Positions 45,637 through 54,591 of a stretch of DNA of 64,000 bases are shown here, piece by piece. The notes beneath the pieces are model-generated. The model saw nothing but the letters and a program-made list of their open reading frames with translations. It did not search any database and was not told the origin of the DNA. Source of the DNA: Vitreoscilla massiliensis (GTDB lineage Bacteria > Pseudomonadota > Gammaproteobacteria > Burkholderiales > Neisseriaceae); the NCBI RefSeq assembly GCF_001457815.1, contig NZ_LN898216.1, positions 186,001 to 250,000 of the forward strand, written 5' to 3'. Made by a program: the position numbers and the translations under genes. Within the stretch, counting starts at the first letter, position 1. Each line of letters begins with the position of its first letter.

Positions 45637-46701
45637 ATGACAACCCGCAGTGAACAAACATTGAACTTACCGATTTTGGATTTGCAATTGCTCGATAACG
45701 CCGACACCAAAGCTGCCTTCTTACAAAACCTGCAAGATTTGGCGCGCAATACCGGTTTCTTTTATTTGACCGGCCACGGCATCAGTGCCGAGCGCATCCA
45801 CGAAATTGAAGCCTTAAGCCGCCAATTTTTCGCCCAAGACCAAGCGCAAAAAGACGCGCTGTCCATGACCAACTCACCGCATTTTCGCGGCTATTCCCGC
45901 GTCAATGAAGAACACACGCGCAACAAACCCGATTTTCGTGAACAAATCGACATCGGTGCCGACTTGGAAGCGGTTGAATTTGATGCGCACACGCCGCTGT
46001 GGTTAAAACTGCAAGGCCCGAATCAATGGCCCGCAAACTGGCCTGAATTCAAAACCATTGTGACCGCATGGCAAAGCGATTTGCGCCAGATTGCGATTAA
46101 ATTGCTGCGCGCGTTTACGCTGGCTTTGGGTTTGCCTGAAGACGCACTCGACCGCTTTGTCACAGGCAAACCCAATGAATTACTGAAGCTGATTCACTAC
46201 CCCAGCGCTGAACACAATCAAGGTTCTACCCAAGGCGTGGGCGCGCACAAAGATGCCGGCATTTTGACTTTATTGCTGCAAGACCAAGTCGGCGGCCTGC
46301 AAGTATTGAGCAAACAAGATGGCTGGATAGACGCGCCGTATGTCGAAGGCGCGTTCATCGTCAACATCGGCGAGATTTTGGAACTGGCCACCAATGGCTA
46401 TTTGGTTGCCAATATGCACCAAGTGGTGTCGCCGCCAGCCCAGGTCGACCGCTATTCCATCGCCTACTTCATTACCCCGAATTTGTACGCCGGTGAAGTG
46501 CCGATTTTGGAACTGCCAGCAGCCTTGCAACAATTGGCCACTGGCCCGCAAAGCGATCCGCTCAACCCTTTATTGAAAAACGCTGGTGAAAACACCATCA
46601 AAGGCCGCTTGCGCTCGCATTTGCAAGTGACCGAGAAATTTTACCCCGAAGAATACCAACGCATACTCAACCAACGCCAACAACAAGAGGTGACCGCATG
46701 A
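45637..46701 (+). CDS. 2-oxoglutarate/Fe(II)-dependent oxygenase (isopenicillin N synthase family)
   Basis: 354 residues from MTTRSEQTLNLP (GGAG 8 bases upstream). The DIOX_N region is 'NTGFFYLTGHGI'. The iron ligands are His and Asp in 'GAHKDAGILTLLLQD' and a distal His in 'ANMHQVVSP', with the 2-oxoglutarate Arg in 'DRYSIAYF'. Its ATGA overlap with metQ suggests it acts on an imported sulfur compound, which is an inference. Confidence 0.9.
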   Translation: MTTRSEQTLNLPILDLQLLDNADTKAAFLQNLQDLARNTGFFYLTGHGISAERIHEIEALSRQFFAQDQAQKDALSMTNSPHFRGYSRVNEEHTRNKPDFREQIDIGADLEAVEFDAHTPLWLKLQGPNQWPANWPEFKTIVTAWQSDLRQIAIKLLRAFTLALGLPEDALDRFVTGKPNELLKLIHYPSAEHNQGSTQGVGAHKDAGILTLLLQDQVGGLQVLSKQDGWIDAPYVEGAFIVNIGEILELATNGYLVANMHQVVSPPAQVDRYSIAYFITPNLYAGEVPILELPAALQQLATGPQSDPLNPLLKNAGENTIKGRLRSHLQVTEKFYPEEYQRILNQRQQQEVTA

Positions 46702-47570
46702 TACACGCCATCAAAAAATCAGCCGCATTATTAACTCTTTTGGCTGTGGTGGCTTGCTCCAACAGCGCCGCCAACCAAGCCAGTACCGACGCCAAAGCGC
46801 CAGCTCAGGCCGAAACCACCAAAATCGTCATCGGCTCCATGGGCGCAGACTCTGACATTTGGCGCTACATCGCCAAATCGCAAGCGGCCAAAGATGCCGG
46901 TTTGCAAATTGAGGTCAAAGACATCAACGATGGCATTACCTTGAACAAGGCCACCGCCGAGGGGCAAGTCGATGTCAATGCCTTCCAATCATGGGCTTAC
47001 TTCAAGACGTTTAACAAAACCAATGGCGACTCTTTGGCAGCCTTATCGACCACGTATTTGGAACCGATGGGCTTGTACTCGAAGAAATTTCAAGACTTGA
47101 AGGCCTTGCCACAAGGCGCCACGGTAGCGATTCCGAATGACACCGCCAACACCTCACGCGCTTTGCGCTTGTTGGAAGAAGCGCAATTGTTGAAATTGAA
47201 AGCCGATTTCGACCCTGTAACCGGCACGGTACAAGACATTGCCGACAACCCGAAAAAACTCAACATCAAATTGGTGCAAGGCGCTTCTGGCCCGCGCGTG
47301 TTGGGTGATGTGGATTTGGCCGCCATTGGCAATACCAATGCCTTGGAAAGCGGCCTGAACGTTACCAAAGATGCCTTATTCCATGAACAAGTGGGCGAGC
47401 GTGTCATCAACAACATCAATATTTTGGCCACCAAAAAAGACCGCGCCAATGATGCCGCCTTGCAAAAACTGTCGGCGCTGTACCACCAGCCTGCCGTCGA
47501 TGCCTACATCAAAGAGCATTTCGGTGGCACCAAATTGGATGTGAACCAACCGATATCCTCATTGAATTAA
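46698..47570 (+). CDS. metQ: Methionine-binding lipoprotein MetQ
   Basis: 290 residues; signal peptide with lipobox 'AVVAC', then the NlpA/MetQ fold ('GSMGADSDIWRYIAKS', 'DVNAFQSWAYFKTFN', 'AIPNDTANTSRALRLLEEA'). It delivers methionine to MetNI encoded divergently. It overlaps the oxygenase gene by four bases (ATGA). Confidence 0.94.
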   Translation: MIHAIKKSAALLTLLAVVACSNSAANQASTDAKAPAQAETTKIVIGSMGADSDIWRYIAKSQAAKDAGLQIEVKDINDGITLNKATAEGQVDVNAFQSWAYFKTFNKTNGDSLAALSTTYLEPMGLYSKKFQDLKALPQGATVAIPNDTANTSRALRLLEEAQLLKLKADFDPVTGTVQDIADNPKKLNIKLVQGASGPRVLGDVDLAAIGNTNALESGLNVTKDALFHEQVGERVINNINILATKKDRANDAALQKLSALYHQPAVDAYIKEHFGGTKLDVNQPISSLN

Positions 47571-47587
47571 TCCATTTGCAAGCGCTC

Positions 47588-47620
47588 TAAGCGGCCTGTA
47601 AGCCTTTTACAGGCCGCTTA
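47588..47620. terminator. Paired-DUS hairpin
   Basis: A 14-bp stem (47588-47601 with 47607-47620) with a 5-base loop between metQ and the PLP-enzyme gene. Confidence 0.8.
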
Positions 47621-47649
47621 TTATTGCGTTTCCTCCATTTAAACCCATT

Positions 47650-48945
47650 ATGGAAAACAAAGTCATGAGTTCATCCCCTTACCGCCGTGATTTGGACGGC
47701 CATACCTTAAGTCCCGAAACCTTGATGATGTCGTACGGCTACGACCCTGCGCTGTCGGAAGGCTCGATTAAGCCACCGATTTTCCTCACCTCGACTTTTG
47801 TGTTTCACAGCGCCGAGGAAGGCAAAGAGTTTTTCAATATTGTCAGCGGCCGCAAAGCCGCGCCAGCCGAGCAAAAAAATGGCTTGGTGTATTCGCGCTT
47901 TAACCAACCGAACAGCGAAATCGTCGAAGACCGTTTGGCACTGTATGAAAATGGCGAAGACGCGGCGCTGTTCTCGTCGGGCATGGCAGCGATTACCACC
48001 AGTTTGTTGGCGTTTGTGCAACCGGGCGATGTGATTTTGCAATCGCAACCGTTGTACGGCGGCACCGAAACGCTGTTTTTGGGCTTGTTCAAACGCCTCG
48101 GCATAGACAGTGTGCATTTTGACGATGGCTGCGATGCCGACTCGGTGCGCGCCGCCATCGCACGCGTGCCCACAGGCCGCCGCATCGCCGCCATTTATGT
48201 GGAAACGCCGTCCAATCCCACCAATACCGTCGTCGATTTGGCCTTGCTCGCCGACATCGCACGCGAATTGGGCAGCCAACAAGACCAACCGCCCTTGCTC
48301 ATCTGCGACAACACCTTACTCGGCCCGGTGTTCCAACGCCCGCTGGAACACGGTGCAGATTTATCGGTGTATTCGTTGACCAAATATGTGGGCGGCCATT
48401 CCGATGTGGTCGCCGGCGCCGCCATCGGCAGCAAAGCGCTGCTCAAAAAAATCAAAAGCCAACGCAGTGCCATAGGCACACAGCTAGACCCGCATTCGTG
48501 CTGGATGCTCGGCCGTTCCTTGGAAACACTGGCGCTGCGCATGGACAAGGCCAACAGCAATGCCGCCATACTGGCGCGCTTTTTACAGCAACACCCGAAA
48601 ATTAAGCGCGTGCATTATTTGGATTTCCTGCCCGAAGGCAGCGCTGAGCAAGCGGCACATCGCCGCCAAAGCAGCGGCGCGGGTTCGACGTTTGCCATCG
48701 AAGTGGGCGACGATGAGGCAGCGGCATTTCGCTTTCTCAACCATTTGGCCATCTTCAAGCTGGCGGTGAGTTTGGGCGGCACCGAATCCTTGGCCAGCCA
48801 CCCCGCTTCCACCACCCACTCTGGTATAGACGCGGCGGTGCGCCAGCGCATCGGCATAGGCGACAATTTGGTGCGCTTGTCGATAGGCATCGAAAACGCG
48901 GCGGATTTGCAACGGGCACTGAGCATCGCCTTGGACGCGGTGTAA
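47650..48945 (+). CDS. Methionine gamma-lyase / cystathionine gamma-synthase-family PLP enzyme
   Basis: 431 residues (or 426 from the second ATG at 47665). The trans-sulfuration fold has the PLP lysine in 'VYSLTKYVGGHSD', 'SSGMAAITTSLLAF' and 'GGTESLASHPASTTHS'. In this context, next to methionine uptake, breakdown of methionine or a related thioether is the likeliest role. Distinguishing lyase from synthase needs active-site comparison. Confidence 0.9.
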   Translation: MENKVMSSSPYRRDLDGHTLSPETLMMSYGYDPALSEGSIKPPIFLTSTFVFHSAEEGKEFFNIVSGRKAAPAEQKNGLVYSRFNQPNSEIVEDRLALYENGEDAALFSSGMAAITTSLLAFVQPGDVILQSQPLYGGTETLFLGLFKRLGIDSVHFDDGCDADSVRAAIARVPTGRRIAAIYVETPSNPTNTVVDLALLADIARELGSQQDQPPLLICDNTLLGPVFQRPLEHGADLSVYSLTKYVGGHSDVVAGAAIGSKALLKKIKSQRSAIGTQLDPHSCWMLGRSLETLALRMDKANSNAAILARFLQQHPKIKRVHYLDFLPEGSAEQAAHRRQSSGAGSTFAIEVGDDEAAAFRFLNHLAIFKLAVSLGGTESLASHPASTTHSGIDAAVRQRIGIGDNLVRLSIGIENAADLQRALSIALDAV

Positions 48946-48978
48946 ACCCAGCGCTGACACGTTATCATCCATACCAAC

Positions 48979-49017
48979 AAGCGGCCTGTAAACGCCATCT
49001 GGGTTTACAGGCCGCTT
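48979..49017. terminator. Paired-DUS hairpin
   Basis: A 15-bp stem (48979-48993 with 49003-49017), 9-base loop, TTATT tail, downstream of the PLP-enzyme gene. Confidence 0.82.
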
Positions 49018-49119
49018 ATTTCAGCGCCATCGCTGTGCTGGCAGTGGGTTTGGTGTTTATACTTAAACCCTATTCAGTGCAGTTTTTGCAAACTAAGCCT
49101 TTAAGGTCAAAACGTTGCC

Positions 49120-49710
49120 ATGCTCGCCAAACTCAGACGTGACTTGTTTTTATTGCCCACTGCCGCACGCACGCTGTTGTGGCGCATGAGTTGGCGGCCA
49201 TTGTTGGTGTGTTACGGCGTGATGTTATTGGTCAGCCTGTTCCGACTGGGCGTGGATGTGGCACGCCATTCCAGTGTGACACAGATGGGCTACGACACTT
49301 GGACGCTGTCGCTGTTTCATTTGCAGCTATTGCTCATTTGTTGGCTGTACTTGCTGGTGTGGGTGCGACCGCGACTGCTGCCTGCGTGGCAACAAGCACT
49401 GTACCAACAGCCGCTGATCCAAGCGGGTTTAAGACAATTGCACGCACAACCCGCGCGCACGTTTTATGCCATTACCGTACCCAGCTTGGTACTGCTGGCG
49501 GTGATGATGGTCGTGTTGTGCTCTTATGGTTTCACCATGATGATGCTGGATGATTTTGTGTACACCGGCTTATGGCCGTGGTTTTACACCCATGCTGTGT
49601 TGTTTGCCCTGCTAACCTTTGCGCTGGCTGGCGCGTATTGGGTGATGATGTATTTGTGCTTGAAACAGCGCTTGCTGCACACTGGCCTTAAGCCCATAAG
49701 CGGCCTGTAA
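49120..49710 (+). CDS. Membrane protein of unknown function, 196 aa
   Basis: Four hydrophobic segments (about residues 26-45, 66-84, 115-135 and 155-180) predict an inner-membrane protein. No family recognised. The C-terminus ends Ser-Gly-Leu-TAA, supplied by the DUS at 49698-49710. It has an AAGG some way before the start and sits 78 bases before another membrane gene. Confidence 0.7.
   Translation: MLAKLRRDLFLLPTAARTLLWRMSWRPLLVCYGVMLLVSLFRLGVDVARHSSVTQMGYDTWTLSLFHLQLLLICWLYLLVWVRPRLLPAWQQALYQQPLIQAGLRQLHAQPARTFYAITVPSLVLLAVMMVVLCSYGFTMMMLDDFVYTGLWPWFYTHAVLFALLTFALAGAYWVMMYLCLKQRLLHTGLKPISGL
49698..49710 (+). repeat. Single DUS containing a stop codon
   Basis: AAGCGGCCTGTAA, in frame as Ser-Gly-Leu-stop at the end of the 196-residue membrane protein. 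Confidence 0.85.
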
Positions 49711-49788
49711 ACCCATATGATGGCCGTTGCTGCATCATGGACTGGCCGCTAGCGTTAAACCCCAACTCCATCACCGATAAGGCGCGCG

Positions 49789-50409
49789 ATGAAACTGCAA
49801 TGGCTGATTTTGATACTGGCGTATTTTGGCATTTATTTGCTGGTATTGGCGCTGTATTGGGCATTCAAATACTGGGGCGGCTGCGCTGGCGAGCTCGCGT
49901 GTGTGTTCGACGAAGACCGCATCCTCGGCATCCTCACCATCACCTCGTACATGCTCACGCCAGCTTTGGGCATAGGCGGTTTTTTGAGTTGGAAAATCCA
50001 ACACAACCGCGGCCTGCTCGCCGAAGAAGCCAAACACATTTTTTTGGCGGTGAACAACGATTTGAAAAACCTCAAACAGCTCCAATACCTGTTAAAACAG
50101 CAAAGCCAACACGCCAACATCAGCGATTTGTCCGAACAAATCAACCACACTTACCAAGCCATACGCAGCGCCAATCTCGACATATACGCCGATGCCTTGG
50201 TCTTGTATGAAATGTCCAACGACGAAGATTTGGCGCAAGTGCGCGATGCTTACCACGATGTCGGTTTGCAATTGCTGCAACAATTAAAACCGTTGGTTCA
50301 CGCTAACAACGCCACGCCCGCACCCAAATTGGAAAAAACCCTAGAGCACAAAAAACAACTGAACCACCAATTCAAACAAATCCTGCGCCAATACATTATT
50401 TTCAAATAG
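49789..50409 (+). CDS. Membrane-anchored helical protein of unknown function, 206 aa
   Basis: Two N-terminal membrane helices (about residues 4-24 and 45-66) are followed by a long charged, Gln/Leu-rich helical region to the end, probably coiled coil, in the cytoplasm. No family recognised. It has an AAGG ribosome site. It may be co-transcribed with the preceding membrane gene. Confidence 0.7.
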   Translation: MKLQWLILILAYFGIYLLVLALYWAFKYWGGCAGELACVFDEDRILGILTITSYMLTPALGIGGFLSWKIQHNRGLLAEEAKHIFLAVNNDLKNLKQLQYLLKQQSQHANISDLSEQINHTYQAIRSANLDIYADALVLYEMSNDEDLAQVRDAYHDVGLQLLQQLKPLVHANNATPAPKLEKTLEHKKQLNHQFKQILRQYIIFK

Positions 50410-50425
50410 CCATTTAGAGACACAA

Positions 50426-50464
50426 AAGCGGCCTGTAAACCATATATGGGCTTACAGGCCGCTT
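50426..50464. terminator. Paired-DUS hairpin between convergent genes
   Basis: A 13-bp stem (50426-50438 with 50452-50464), whose loop itself contains the palindrome CCATATATGG. Confidence 0.82.
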
Positions 50465-50536
50465 ATTTTGACCAATCTACACACTCATCCGCATACAGCA
50501 ATATTTGCAATGGCATGAAACACAGCCACCCTATGT

Positions 50537-51442
50537 TTAAAAATGAATGTGTTGCTTATTCGCCGCCACTATGTCTGTCCACGCTTGCGCGGCGGGGCTT
50601 AAGGCGGCGGTGGTGTTCCACGCCATGCTCAAATGCCAATTCAATTGCGGCTCAACCAACTTGGCTTGGTTGATGTGCAAGTGTGCCACTTGTTCGGCAA
50701 ACACTTGCGGTAATAAGGCGATGCCCATATTGGACTCGACCATTTTGACGATGAATTCCCATTGGCTGGATTTGCACACCACTTTCGGCTCAAAACCGGC
50801 ACCATGAGCGGCCTGTACGATCAGATTGTTCAAGGTAAAGGTATCGGAATACAGCAAAAACGGCTCGTGTTGCAATTCGCGCAAGGCGATTTGCTCGCGT
50901 CCGCGCCACTGCGCATGCTCGTGCGACAACACATACATCGGCGACTCAATAATGCTGATGCCGGCAAAATCAGGCCGCAATTGCGCCCCCAATAAGATGC
51001 CCACGTCTATGCTTTTGTCGGCCAACGCTTGTTCGATGCCATTGGCGCCCACTTCCAAAAAAATCAATTGAATATCCGGATAGCGCTCATGAAAGCGCGC
51101 AATCAAGGCGCTGAGCAAGACCGAGCCCAACGGCGGCAAGCCCAGCGTCAGCTTGCCTTTTTTCAAACTGCCCACTTGCGCCACCGTCGCATACAGTTTT
51201 TGCTGCTCGGCCAAAATATTCTGCGCGTGTTGGTATATGAGTTCGCCCATATAAGTGAGCGTGACCTCGCGCTTGCGCCCCGATTCGCCTTTTTGAAACA
51301 GGCTCACCCCCAATTCTTGCTCCAAGCTGTTGATGGCCTTGCTGATGGTCGGCTGGGTAACAAACAGGTGTTCGGCGGCGGCGCTAAAGCTGTGTCTGCG
51401 CACCACTTCCACCAACATGGTGAGGGTTTTGATGTCGACCAT
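50537..51442 (-). CDS. LysR-family regulator, probably of cidAB
   Basis: 301 residues: N-terminal winged helix ('HSFSAAAEHLFVTQPTISKAINSLEQELG') and an effector-binding domain. It is divergent from the cidA/cidB pair, the arrangement of CidR-type regulators that respond to weak acids or acetate. The intergenic space of about 80 bases would hold both promoters. A DUS is read as QAA. Confidence 0.88.
   Translation of the reverse strand: MVDIKTLTMLVEVVRRHSFSAAAEHLFVTQPTISKAINSLEQELGVSLFQKGESGRKREVTLTYMGELIYQHAQNILAEQQKLYATVAQVGSLKKGKLTLGLPPLGSVLLSALIARFHERYPDIQLIFLEVGANGIEQALADKSIDVGILLGAQLRPDFAGISIIESPMYVLSHEHAQWRGREQIALRELQHEPFLLYSDTFTLNNLIVQAAHGAGFEPKVVCKSSQWEFIVKMVESNMGIALLPQVFAEQVAHLHINQAKLVEPQLNWHLSMAWNTTAALSPAAQAWTDIVAANKQHIHF
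50806..50817 (+). repeat. Single DUS inside the LysR gene
   Basis: GAGCGGCCTGTA, read on the other strand as Val-Gln-Ala-Ala. Confidence 0.75.
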
Positions 51443-51523
51443 TATGCTTATTATTCATAATTATGAGGAGAATATTCATAATATGCCAATACGGCTGGGC
51501 ATACAATCTGGCTATTGAAACTT

Positions 51524-51973
51524 ATGAAGCACTTACTCATGAACACGCATCTCCCCCCAAACTGGGGCCACACCTTGCTAAAAACCACCGTGCAATTGGG
51601 CGCATTGCTGCTTTTTTGGTATTTGGGTTTGCTGTTGCAACAGGCGCTGCACTTGCCGATTTCGGCCGGCGTCATCGGCTTGTTTTTGACCTTGGCCGCC
51701 TTGCTCAGCGGCATCTTGAAATTGAGCTGGATTAAGTCAGGCGCGGATTTTGTGCTCGGGGAATTGGTATTGTTCTTCATACCCTGCGTCGTTGGCTTAA
51801 TCAAATACCAAGACTTGTTTCGCAGCCAAGGCTGGCAATTGCTCAGCACCATTGCCATCGGCACCGTGTGTGTGATGGTGGCCACGGCTTACGCGGTGTA
51901 TTTGGGTTTTAAATTGGAAAGCGTGTTGAAACAGCGCTTGCATGCCCACAAACCCGTCATAGAACACGAGTAA
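51524..51973 (+). CDS. Holin-like CidA/LrgA-family protein
   Basis: About 149 residues, four membrane helices ('VQLGALLLFWYLGLLLQQAL', 'PISAGVIGLFLTLAALLSG', 'ELVLFFIPCVVGLIKY'). Start uncertain: TTG 51515, ATG 51524 or ATG 51539, none with a strong ribosome site. Family members form membrane pores linked to cell lysis or to pyruvate/acetate transport. It is followed by cidB after 3 bases. Confidence 0.88.
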   Translation: MKHLLMNTHLPPNWGHTLLKTTVQLGALLLFWYLGLLLQQALHLPISAGVIGLFLTLAALLSGILKLSWIKSGADFVLGELVLFFIPCVVGLIKYQDLFRSQGWQLLSTIAIGTVCVMVATAYAVYLGFKLESVLKQRLHAHKPVIEHE

Positions 51974-51976
51974 ATC

Positions 51977-52672
51977 ATGAACAGCATCGCTTTAATCAGT
52001 TTATTAGGCACGGTATTGGGTTATTACCTGATTAAGAAATTGCACCAACACCACCACCATTTGTACGCCGCACCCGCCATTTTATTGCCCATCATCATCA
52101 TGGTGGTGATGACGTTAAGCCATGTCAGCTATGGCCAATACATGCAAGACACGCATTGGATTGTGTGGCTGTTAAGCCCTGTGACCGTCGCTTTCGCCAT
52201 CCCGATTTACGAATACCGCGCCTTGGTGTGTGAACACGTCTTGGCGATCGGCATGGGCATCATCTTGGGCATGAGCGCCGGCGTCTTGAGCGCTTGGTAT
52301 TTGTCGCAGTTGTTCCACTTCAGCCCTGAAATCACCTACAGCCTGATGTCGCGCTCCATCTCCACCCCGTTTGCGGTCGAGCTGGCCAGCCACATCCATG
52401 GCTCAGCCGAGTTGACCACTTTGTTCACCATCATCACCGGCATCGTCGGCATGTTGGTGGGGGATGTGGTGTTGGCGGTATTGCGTTTGCGCTCCCACAT
52501 CGCCGAAGGCGCCTCTCTGGGCAATGCCGCGCACGGTTTTGGCTCCAGCAAAGCGATGCAACGCCACAAAGAACAAGGCGTCATCGCCAGTTTGACCATG
52601 GTCTTGGCCGGCATCTTCATGGTCTTGTGTGGCCCACAATTGATTGGTTTGTTGACCTCGTTCAGCGCCTAA
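51977..52672 (+). CDS. LrgB/CidB-family membrane protein
   Basis: 231 residues, about 6-7 helices, with the family segment 'SRSISTPFAVELASHIHG' and 'AHGFGSSKAMQ'. It works together with the CidA-like neighbour. Confidence 0.92.
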   Translation: MNSIALISLLGTVLGYYLIKKLHQHHHHLYAAPAILLPIIIMVVMTLSHVSYGQYMQDTHWIVWLLSPVTVAFAIPIYEYRALVCEHVLAIGMGIILGMSAGVLSAWYLSQLFHFSPEITYSLMSRSISTPFAVELASHIHGSAELTTLFTIITGIVGMLVGDVVLAVLRLRSHIAEGASLGNAAHGFGSSKAMQRHKEQGVIASLTMVLAGIFMVLCGPQLIGLLTSFSA

Positions 52673-52704
52673 GCCCATACACCAACAGTTCGCAAACGGC
52701 TCAC

Positions 52705-52717
52705 AAGCGGCCTGTAA
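52705..52717 (+). repeat. Single DUS next to a DUS pair
   Basis: AAGCGGCCTGTAA, 18 bases before the hairpin at 52735; three uptake words within 63 bases. Confidence 0.85.
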
Positions 52718-52734
52718 ATACCCATCCTACTGGC

Positions 52735-52767
52735 AAAGCGGCCTGTAAGGGGTTTACAGGCCGCTTT
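52735..52767. terminator. Paired-DUS hairpin between cidB and rtcR
   Basis: A 14-bp stem (52735-52748 with 52754-52767) with a 5-base loop, between convergent genes. Confidence 0.85.
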
Positions 52768-52774
52768 CTATGCT

Positions 52775-54382
52775 TTAAATCGCTTGAAACAAGGCTTTGA
52801 TGTCGACACCGAACTTGTGCAGGTATTTGCGCAAGCGGTCGCTGTCGTTGCTCGTTGCCTTGTGCAAACGCGATTGGTTGAACAATACCCGTCCGGCTGC
52901 GGCCAAATTGGGTTGGTGTTGGCACACGTTCAACACTTGCGCCAATTGGCTTTGGTCAAAATAATCCAGCTCATGCCAAGTGCTGACCAAGGCGCTCATA
53001 TCGACTGTTGCTGCTGCATCCTCATCATCGCGCCGCCATAGGTATTGCAAACGGCCAATTTCGGCATCAACCAATTCCACGGTGATGCGGCCATTTTGCG
53101 CCAAGGTGGCCAACCGGGTGATGCTGGCAGCCAAATCGCGGAAATTGCCGCGCCATGCTGCCGCATGCGACAAGGCAAAGGCCAAATAGCGCTGCCGCGC
53201 TTCTTGGTTAAAGCGCACATAACGCCCCAATTCCTGCCCCACCCACAACAATTGTTGTTCTATGTTCGGCTCTATGTCTTCACGGCGCTCGGCCAAACTT
53301 GGCAGTGTGTATTGCCAAATATTGATGCGCGCATACAAGTCTTCGCGAAACCGCCCAGCCGCCACTTCGGCACGCAAGTCTTTGTGTGTACCGGCAATCA
53401 ATTGGAATTGGCTGCTGCTGGGCGTGTCGCTGCCCATGGCAAAAAATTCTTTTTCTTCTATCGCCTTTAAGAGCATCGCTTGCTCGTCCAAGCCCAATTC
53501 GGCGATTTCGTCCAGAAACAACACGCCCATGTCGGCGGTTTTGAGAAAACCAGCGCGGCTGGTGGCAGCGCCAGTAAACGCGCCCTTGCCATGTCCAAAC
53601 AAGGCCGCCGCCGCCATATCGCCGCGCAACGTGGCGCAATTGACATCGACAAAGCGGCCTGTGACCAAATGGCGCGCTTTTTTCAATTCGTAAATGCGTT
53701 TGGCCAACATCGATTTGCCCGCGCCAGTCGCACCATTGAGCAAAATCGGCGATGGCGACGAAATCGCCACCTGTTCAATTTCGGCTATCATGTGGTTAAA
53801 GCGCTGATTGCGCGTGGCAATGCCGCTTTTTAAGAAGCGCTGCGCATCGCTTTGTGCCAAAGACAGGCGCGCGGCGATGTCGTCATAGCGCGCCAAATCC
53901 AAATCAATGATTTCAAATCGGCCTTTGTCCAGCTCAGACACGCCACGCTTGTCTTTCGGTGGCGAGGTTTGCAACAACACCCCCGGTATCAAGCGCGCCT
54001 CTACCAATAAAAACAGGCAAATCTGTACCACATGTGTGCCGGTGGTGATGTGTATCCAATACTCATACGTGTCGGTATCAAATGGGTATTGCTGTGCCCA
54101 ATCGAACAACTTGCCATACACCTCGGAAAAATCCCACGGATTGGCGATGTCGAGCACATGCAAATTCACCGCTGCCTCGGGATTGACGCTGTGGATATCG
54201 GCACGCACCACCAATGCTTGGCGCTCATACTCGCTGTCGTGCAGCAACTCCACCACATCAATGTCGCTGCCCTCAGTTTGGTGCACATTCACATTCGGTC
54301 GCCAGCGCTCCCAGCGTTTGGCATTGTAGCCACCATCGAGCACCGTCCCCATAAAACCCATTAACACGCGCTGTTTTTGCAT
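52775..54382 (-). CDS. rtcR: RtcR, sigma-54-dependent activator of RNA repair
   Basis: 535 residues. An N-terminal CARF domain (about 1-185), thought to sense RNA ends or cyclic nucleotides, is followed by an AAA+ domain with Walker A GATGAGKS (about 217), the sigma-54 contact loop GAFTGA (about 267) and Walker B 'GVLFLDEI' (about 286). A C-terminal helix-turn-helix region closes it. It is divergent from rsr, whose promoter is a sigma-54 type. A DUS is read as TGRF. Confidence 0.95.
   Translation of the reverse strand: MQKQRVLMGFMGTVLDGGYNAKRWERWRPNVNVHQTEGSDIDVVELLHDSEYERQALVVRADIHSVNPEAAVNLHVLDIANPWDFSEVYGKLFDWAQQYPFDTDTYEYWIHITTGTHVVQICLFLLVEARLIPGVLLQTSPPKDKRGVSELDKGRFEIIDLDLARYDDIAARLSLAQSDAQRFLKSGIATRNQRFNHMIAEIEQVAISSPSPILLNGATGAGKSMLAKRIYELKKARHLVTGRFVDVNCATLRGDMAAAALFGHGKGAFTGAATSRAGFLKTADMGVLFLDEIAELGLDEQAMLLKAIEEKEFFAMGSDTPSSSQFQLIAGTHKDLRAEVAAGRFREDLYARINIWQYTLPSLAERREDIEPNIEQQLLWVGQELGRYVRFNQEARQRYLAFALSHAAAWRGNFRDLAASITRLATLAQNGRITVELVDAEIGRLQYLWRRDDEDAAATVDMSALVSTWHELDYFDQSQLAQVLNVCQHQPNLAAAGRVLFNQSRLHKATSNDSDRLRKYLHKFGVDIKALFQAI
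53652..53663 (+). repeat. Single DUS inside rtcR, one base off
   Basis: AAGCGGCCTGTG, read on the other strand as Val-Thr-Gly-Arg. Confidence 0.7.
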
Positions 54383-54525
54383 AGATAATTTTCTATATAG
54401 TTATTATATCGGATAGTTTTAACAGAAAATCTGTGCAGGCGTCAAGCCGCAAAACCCATGATTTAAAAATAAATTTCTTTTGTATTCAATTAATTAAAAA
54501 CATTTCCTGCGAAAAATTCCGCCCT

Positions 54526-54540
54526 TGGCACAAGGCTTGC
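54526..54540 (+). promoter_or_regulatory. Sigma-54 promoter of the RNA-repair operon
   Basis: TGGCAC, five bases, TTGC at 54526-54540: GG and GC have the required spacing and the match to TGGCACG-N4-TTGCW is near perfect. Transcription should start around 54551, about 40 bases before rsr. Short dyads upstream at about 54381-54396 (ATAGA...TCTAT) may be RtcR sites. Confidence 0.92.
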
Positions 54541-54591
54541 GATAGTAAACAGCAAGCAACAACGAAAAAATCCGATAGCAGGAGTAGAAAA

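Noticed and set aside
54433..54591. N-terminal extension of Rsr
   Set aside because: The extra frame lies mostly upstream of the sigma-54 start site; ATG 54592 has a proper ribosome site and matches the family.
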